DNA of 64,000 nucleotides, from contig NZ_CP170094.1 of the NCBI RefSeq assembly GCF_042180575.1, positions 682,001-746,000 on the forward strand, read 5' to 3'. The notes below the pieces were generated by a model. It was given only the letters and a program-made list of their open reading frames with translations, ran no database searches and was not told where the DNA came from. Origin of the DNA: Bernardetia sp042180575. Its GTDB lineage: Bacteria > Bacteroidota > Bacteroidia > Cytophagales > Bernardetiaceae. Shown in pieces: positions 59,724 through 64,000 of this stretch; position 1 is the first letter of the stretch, and every line of letters begins with the position of its first letter. The translations under genes were made by a program, and so were the position numbers.

Positions 59724-60197
59724 TTAATTATTCACTACTTCAATAGCCATAATTTTGATAGGGTTCTTTTCGCCTACATACGCTTCACAAACAGCTATGC
59801 CATCATAACGATTATCTTCTTGAGTATATTGAAAAGAAACTTTTAATCTCATGTTATCTTTTATTTCCATATTTTCAATATCAGCTTTTACATATTCATC
59901 CAAAGAATAAGGCTGTAAATAGACGTTTGAGCCATCATTAAACCAAAAGTTATCCCAAACTCCCACTCCACAAATTACTTCTTCGACAGTTATTTCAGCG
60001 ACATTGATAGTTTCACATTCGCCAACTCCACAATAAAGAGGATCTCCATACCCTTCTTCACAACCCTCTTGACATTGAAAAGCTGAAAAAGCAAGTAGGA
60101 TTCCTAGCGCAAAGACATAAAAAGGAAAATTAATAGAAAATGCCGTTTTAGCAGAACCAATAATTTCTTGTTTTGAGTTTAAATTTAATTTTGACAT
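59724..60197 (-). CDS. Cys-rich lipoprotein
   Basis: A 157-residue predicted lipoprotein: an unusually long N-terminal stretch before the hydrophobic core, then FAFSAFQC-like lipobox (LLAFSAFQC, Cys42). The mature part starts with a Cys cluster (QEGCEEGYGDPLYCGVGECETI), and two more Cys follow (EVICGVG, IAVCEAY), so several disulfides are likely. A shorter start is possible but no internal ATG precedes the signal core. Beta-rich, no family recognised. Confidence 0.6.
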   Translation of the reverse strand: MSKLNLNSKQEIIGSAKTAFSINFPFYVFALGILLAFSAFQCQEGCEEGYGDPLYCGVGECETINVAEITVEEVICGVGVWDNFWFNDGSNVYLQPYSLDEYVKADIENMEIKDNMRLKVSFQYTQEDNRYDGIAVCEAYVGEKNPIKIMAIEVVNN

Positions 60198-60358
60198 AAT
60201 TATAAAAGTTAAATTGTAATAGAATTTTTATTGTAATAGAATTTTTTGAGTAATTTATTCTTGTTGGATTTATTCTCTATACGTAAACTCTTTATAATTT
60301 GTGGCAAAAATTATCTATTTTTTTTTACTCTATTGTCACAAAAATCTTATAAATAAGA

Positions 60359-60392
60359 AAAGGCAACCACAAATGTGATTACCTTTAATTTA
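60359..60392 (-). terminator. Minus-strand terminator in the typA downstream gap
   Basis: Read on the minus strand: AAGGTAATCACA pairs with TGTGGTTGCCTT (G-U pairs allowed), followed by TTTTCTTATTT. It would end a transcript from the typA side. Confidence 0.65.
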
Positions 60393-60699
60393 CTCTATAT
60401 CCCCTTTACAGATATAAAACTTAATCTTCCTTCTTACGGAAGAAGGAAGCCATTTGTTGCAATATTTTCAATCTTTTTCTATTTTTTTGTTAAAAATGAA
60501 AATATAAAAGACGAAATTCTATTAAAAACAAGTAGCTATCCTATTTAAAAACAGTATATTTCATCATTATTTAATGATAAAACATAAAATATCTTATAAA
60601 TTTCTATCTTTTGTTTTCTCTGATAGAAATATTTTTAATTAATACGAAAATTGATTTTTCTTTGCTGCAAATACAACTATTTATTTTCAACAGAATGTG

Positions 60700-60737
60700 T
60701 AAACCCTAAGAGTATTTAAAGCCCTTAGGGTTTTTTG
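60700..60737. terminator. Hairpin after typA
   Basis: AACCCTAAG pairs with CTTAGGGTT across a loop of about 14 bases, with six T on the plus strand. It lies 6 bases after the typA stop. Confidence 0.55.
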
Positions 60738-60742
60738 TAATA

Positions 60743-62554
60743 CTATACAGTAACAAATGTTTTTGCATTACGCTTTCTTTCTCCTTCGTTCAAATAAATT
60801 TTACGAATACGAAGAGATTCTGGAGTAAGTTCTACATACTCATCAGCTTGGATATATTCTAATGCTTCTTCTAAAGAGAATTTTACAGGAGGAGCTATTT
60901 TGTTTTTACTATCCGTACCCGAAGAACGCATGTTTGTTAATTGTTTCGTTTTTGTGATATTCACAACAAGATCATTTCCACGAGTATGCTCACCAACAAC
61001 TTGACCTTCATAAATTGCTTCATTCTGATCAACAAAGAAAATACCTTTATCTTGTAATTTGTTTATACTATAAGGAATAGCATTTCCAAGTTCCATAGAA
61101 ATGAGTGAACCACTCTGACGACCTTTGATTTCTCCTTTGAAAGGCTCAAATGCTTTGAAACGATGATACATAATTGCCTCTCCTGCTGTTGCTGTAAGAA
61201 GTTGGTTACGAAGACCAATGATTCCACGAGAAGGCATCTCAAATTTTAAGATAGTGCGATCGTCTTTCGGATTCATCTCTAATAAATCACCCTTTCTTTG
61301 AGTAACTAATTCAATCGCTTTTCCAGAAAGATTATCAGGAATATCAATCGTTAATTCTTCAATCGGCTCACATTTTTTACCATCAATATGCTTGATAATT
61401 ACTTGAGGCTGACCTACTTGAAGCTCGTATCCTTCACGACGCATCGTTTCGATAAGAACTGACAAGTGAAGAACACCACGACCAAATACATTGAATGAAT
61501 CTGCTGATTCTGTTGGCTCAACACGAAGTGCTAGATTTTTTTCTAATTCTTTTTCTAAACGCTCTTTGATATGACGAGAAGTAACAAATTTACCTTCTTT
61601 ACCATAAAAAGGAGAGTTATTGATAGTAAATACCATCGACATTGTAGGCTCATCAATAGAAATTGGAGGCAATGCTTCTGGCTCATCTCTATCTGCAACA
61701 GTATCTCCGATTTCAAAATCTTCTAATCCTACAATCGCACAAATATCTCCTGCTTGTATTTCTTCTACCTTACGTTTTCCTAATCCTTCAAAAACGTATA
61801 ATTCCTTTACTTTATTCTTTTTAATTGTTCCATCACGCTTCATCAATGAAACTGTCTGATTTACATTTAGTGTTCCACGAACCAAACGACCAACAGCGAT
61901 ACGTCCGATATAAGTAGAATAATCCAAAGATGTAATTTGAAGTTGAGTAGTTCCTTCTTCGATTTCTGGAGCAGGAATCGTTTCCATGATAGCATCCAAA
62001 AGTGGAACAATACTATCAGTTGGTTGTTCCCAATCTGTACTCATCCAGTTATTTTTGGCAGAACCAAAGATAGTTGGGAAGTCTAATTGGTCTTCTGTTG
62101 CCCCCAAAGAGAACATTAAGTCAAATACTTGATCTTGAACTTCATTTGGCTTACAGTTCAATTTATCTACTTTATTTACAACTACAATAGGTTTCAAACC
62201 TAAGTTGATTGCTTTTTGAAGTACAAAACGAGTTTGAGGCATAGCACCTTCAAACGCATCAACCAACAAAAGCACACCATCAGCCATGTTTAAAACACGT
62301 TCTACTTCACCACCAAAATCGGCGTGACCTGGAGTATCTATGATATTAATTTTTGTTCCTTTGTAGTCAATAGAAACGTTTTTAGCTAAAATTGTAATTC
62401 CACGTTCACGCTCAATGTCGTTGTTATCCATAATAAGTTCGCCTGGACGTTCGTGTTCTTTAAACAAATTTCCAGTAACGAGCATTTTATCAACAAGAGT
62501 AGTCTTGCCGTGGTCAACGTGAGCAATAATAGCGATATTTCTAATAGACTGCAT
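60743..62554 (-). CDS. typA: Translational GTPase TypA/BipA
   Basis: A 603-residue ribosome-binding GTPase. The G domain has AHVDHGKTTLVDKM (P-loop), RGITI (switch I), DTPGHADFGGEVER (G3) and NKVDKLNCKP (G4); domains II and III follow to about 480, and the C-terminal domain typical of TypA ends with SLRIRKIYLNEGERKRNA. BipA/TypA helps ribosome assembly and adaptation to cold or stress. Sequence and length are as usual. It is preceded by a good promoter (62716-62745) and followed by a hairpin. Confidence 0.96.
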   Translation of the reverse strand: MQSIRNIAIIAHVDHGKTTLVDKMLVTGNLFKEHERPGELIMDNNDIERERGITILAKNVSIDYKGTKINIIDTPGHADFGGEVERVLNMADGVLLLVDAFEGAMPQTRFVLQKAINLGLKPIVVVNKVDKLNCKPNEVQDQVFDLMFSLGATEDQLDFPTIFGSAKNNWMSTDWEQPTDSIVPLLDAIMETIPAPEIEEGTTQLQITSLDYSTYIGRIAVGRLVRGTLNVNQTVSLMKRDGTIKKNKVKELYVFEGLGKRKVEEIQAGDICAIVGLEDFEIGDTVADRDEPEALPPISIDEPTMSMVFTINNSPFYGKEGKFVTSRHIKERLEKELEKNLALRVEPTESADSFNVFGRGVLHLSVLIETMRREGYELQVGQPQVIIKHIDGKKCEPIEELTIDIPDNLSGKAIELVTQRKGDLLEMNPKDDRTILKFEMPSRGIIGLRNQLLTATAGEAIMYHRFKAFEPFKGEIKGRQSGSLISMELGNAIPYSINKLQDKGIFFVDQNEAIYEGQVVGEHTRGNDLVVNITKTKQLTNMRSSGTDSKNKIAPPVKFSLEEALEYIQADEYVELTPESLRIRKIYLNEGERKRNAKTFVTV

Positions 62555-62715
62555 AAGGTAGTAAAAACTAATGTAAAAGGCTTGAGAGTATTTTTATAAT
62601 TATTTAACAAATTCTAAATCAATTTTTCAGAAAAAACTAAAAATGCTTAAATCGCTATTTTTATTTATTCTATTGATTCATAGTGAGTTACGAATTGTTT
62701 TTTTTCTTAGTGGTG

Positions 62716-62745
62716 CAAAATTACGTAATTTATTTTATAAAACAA
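62716..62745 (-). promoter_or_regulatory. Promoter of typA
   Basis: Read on the minus strand: TTG (62743-62745), 19 bases, TAATTTTG (62716-62723). It leaves a leader of about 155 bases before typA. Confidence 0.6.
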
Positions 62746-63307
62746 CAGTTTATAGGATTAATAATTCATTACTAATCTGCTTTTTGAATCTTTTTAAACA
62801 AAATTAAAATTCAAAATTCATTCTTTTTTATCTCTTGCCTACTTATCTCAAGTGTTTATACGTTGAGTTTAATTGGGTTTTCTGTGATTTTATAGAATTT
62901 TATTGGGTTGAAAAATAATTTTATTTTTTCTAAAAAAATAATCCTTTTAGCAATTTACTTATATTTTGTGGCTTATTATTGTAGTAATTTCAAATTTATA
63001 ATCAATGCTACACCTATCAAAAAATTAGAAGCAAACTTTCTCACAAATTCATTAAAATTATCAGACTAGGATTCAATAAATCTATTCCTTTTGAAATAAA
63101 TTAATTTAATTTGAATTTTTTTCAAAAAAAATAAGTTGAGTATTTATGACAAGCAAAATAAGGATTTTAATTTTGTTAAGATTTGAAAATCAATAATTTA
63201 GGATAAAAAAAAGCTCTAAATTTCAAAATCAAAAAGCTAAAAATGCCTTTCAAATGAGTTAGACAAAGAAAAAAGATGATGTTTTTTAAGAAAAAATTAA
63301 AATTCTA

Positions 63308-63338
63308 TTTGCAGATATAAAAAAAAGGCGTACCTTTG
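63308..63338 (+). promoter_or_regulatory. Promoter of the tRNA-Glu operon
   Basis: TTTG (63308-63311), 19 bases, TACCTTTG (63331-63338): the best match in the window to the Bacteroidota vegetative promoter, 97 bases before the first tRNA. Confidence 0.75.
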
Positions 63339-63434
63339 CATCGCATTAAGGGAAAACAAACACACAAAAATGGTTTGAAATTCTTTAAAAAAGCAAAGCA
63401 AAATTGTTCAATATTAATAAGAACAATTAAAAAT

Positions 63435-63506
63435 GCTCCGTTCGTCTAGCGGTTAGGACGCCAGGTTTTCATCCTGGTAGCAGGGGTTCGATTCCCCTAC
63501 GGAGTA
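63435..63506 (+). tRNA. tRNA-Glu (UUC), copy 1
   Basis: A 72-base cloverleaf: acceptor GCTCCGT/ACGGAGT with a G1-U72 wobble, D-arm GTC...GAC, anticodon stem CCAGG/CCTGG with loop TTTTCAT (anticodon TTC), T-arm AGGGG-TTCGATT-CCCCT and discriminator A. CCA is not encoded. An identical copy follows 81 bases on, and both probably share one transcript. Confidence 0.95.
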
Positions 63507-63587
63507 CAACATCATAACCTTATGGTAAATCATAATAGATTATTTTTTGGTTATAAAGTTAAAGTAGAAATTTTAGAGTGAAAAAAT

Positions 63588-63659
63588 GCTCCGTTCGTCT
63601 AGCGGTTAGGACGCCAGGTTTTCATCCTGGTAGCAGGGGTTCGATTCCCCTACGGAGTA
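63588..63659 (+). tRNA. tRNA-Glu (UUC), copy 2
   Basis: Base-for-base the same 72-base gene as 63435-63506, with the same G1-U72 pair. It is followed at once by a terminator (63660-63698). Confidence 0.95.
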
Positions 63660-63698
63660 CAAAAAGCCTATTCAACATTTGAATAGGCTTTTTTTTGT
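63660..63698 (+). terminator. Terminator after the tRNA-Glu pair
   Basis: AAAAAGCCTATTCAA pairs with TTGAATAGGCTTTTT around a short loop, then a long T-run. Confidence 0.85.
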
Positions 63699-63762
63699 GT
63701 TCTTTTTTTTTATTTTTTTTCTAAATTGTTACTTATAGTCCACAAAAATTCATTTTTGCAAT

Positions 63763-63927
63763 ATGGAAATACAATCTAAAATAGGAAATCGTATCAAAGA
63801 ACTTAGAGAAATTAAAGGTATTTCTCAAAAAAATTTGGCTTATGATTCTGATTTATATAGAAGTTATGTTGCAAGTGTAGAAAGTGGTAAAAGAAATATT
63901 TCTATTAAGATTGGAAACTTTTCCTAA
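63763..63927 (+). pseudogene. Truncated XRE-family regulator
   Basis: A 54-residue frame from ATG 63763 (MEIQSKIGNRIKELREIKGI) carries most of an XRE/Cro helix-turn-helix: SQKNLAYDSDLYRSYVASVE and SGKRNIS. Then it reads KIGNFS and stops, lacking the usual last helix (NLEKIAKAL-like). The sequence after about 63910 appears unrelated, so the gene seems cut by a rearrangement, or a frameshift follows. Such small regulators often control restriction-modification genes, and one may lie beyond the window. The call of truncation is inference. Confidence 0.55.
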
Positions 63928-64000
63928 GTCTCCAACATTATTCTGTACAAAAAAATAAATCAAATGCTTTTCAATTTCTTGAGTTTGATTGTTTTCTAAT

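Larger units (their letters stand above)
60198..60742. other. Gap with possible small minus-strand transcript
   Basis: A 545-base gap between typA and a lipoprotein gene. On the minus strand it contains a weak promoter-like TGTATTTG (60668-60675), a perfect 10-bp hairpin CTTCCTTCTT-acgg-AAGAAGGAAG (60427-60450), a 10-codon frame MASFFRKKED (60421-60453) and a terminator (60359-60392). This could be a small RNA or a very short peptide gene, or only the tail of the typA mRNA. Confidence 0.3.
62555..63434. other. Spacer between typA and the tRNA-Glu pair
   Basis: About 880 AT-rich bases. It contains the typA promoter (62716-62745) and the tRNA promoter (63308-63338). I saw no coding frame of any length with protein-like content and no other RNA fold by eye. 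Confidence 0.45.

Noticed and set aside
63900..64000. Minus-strand coding fragment at the right edge
   Set aside because: About 55 codons are open on the minus strand, but they run antisense into the XRE gene, and the window ends too soon to support it.

Overview
The window is AT-rich chromosomal DNA from a member of the Bacteroidota, most likely an order Cytophagales organism (Bernardetia/Flexibacter-like; genus is inference). The signs are a GldA-type ABC ATPase, families typical of the phylum (DUF4296, DUF4476, DUF4348, SPOR lipoproteins, a two-component-propeller/SpoIIE protein, an ABC permease fused to an M1 peptidase), many short lipoproteins with an SxxC-type lipobox, almost no Shine-Dalgarno sequences, and several promoters of the phylum's TTTG-N19-21-TAnnTTTG form.

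Layout. 1-13.9 kb: housekeeping and envelope genes (unknown helical protein, SPOR lipoprotein, PfkB kinase, a 1430-residue SF1 helicase, a PIN-domain toxin-antitoxin pair, gldA, a MazG-like hydrolase, a beta-barrel protein, bS21, a DUF4296 lipoprotein, a histidine phosphatase). 14-17.6 kb: three tandem paralogues that combine a degenerate RING-like zinc site, two membrane segments and a PH-like tail; the middle copy is frameshifted. It converges on a propeller/SpoIIE phosphatase (17.6-20.9 kb). 21-26.7 kb: glycyl-tRNA synthetase, small lipoproteins, a DUF4476 protein and mnmG. 26.8-41.2 kb is an accessory, defence-like region: an LRR-Roco-COR-TIR protein bracketed by two 73-bp interleaved palindromic repeats, a PD-(D/E)XK protein, an internally deleted IS, an immunity-like gene cut by a complete IS5-type element, a Dna2-like nuclease-helicase, and a DUF433/DUF5615 toxin-antitoxin pair lying against a truncated lipoprotein duplicate. 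41.5-55 kb: tatD, ansA, a dihydrofolate-reductase-like gene, nqrF, a 2OG-Fe(II) oxygenase, recQ, a LytS-type kinase, and an ABC ATPase with a permease-peptidase fusion. 55.4-58.9 kb: infC (which appears to start at AUC after a perfect Shine-Dalgarno), rpmI, rplT and a DUF445 gene. 59-63.9 kb: small lipoproteins, typA, two identical tRNA-Glu genes and the remnant of an XRE regulator.

The two places I would look at first are the tandem RING-like/membrane/PH-like array and the repeat-bracketed Roco-TIR gene with its neighbours. No rRNA and no CRISPR array were seen. Coordinates of motifs were counted by hand; family names rest on motif recognition, not on searches.
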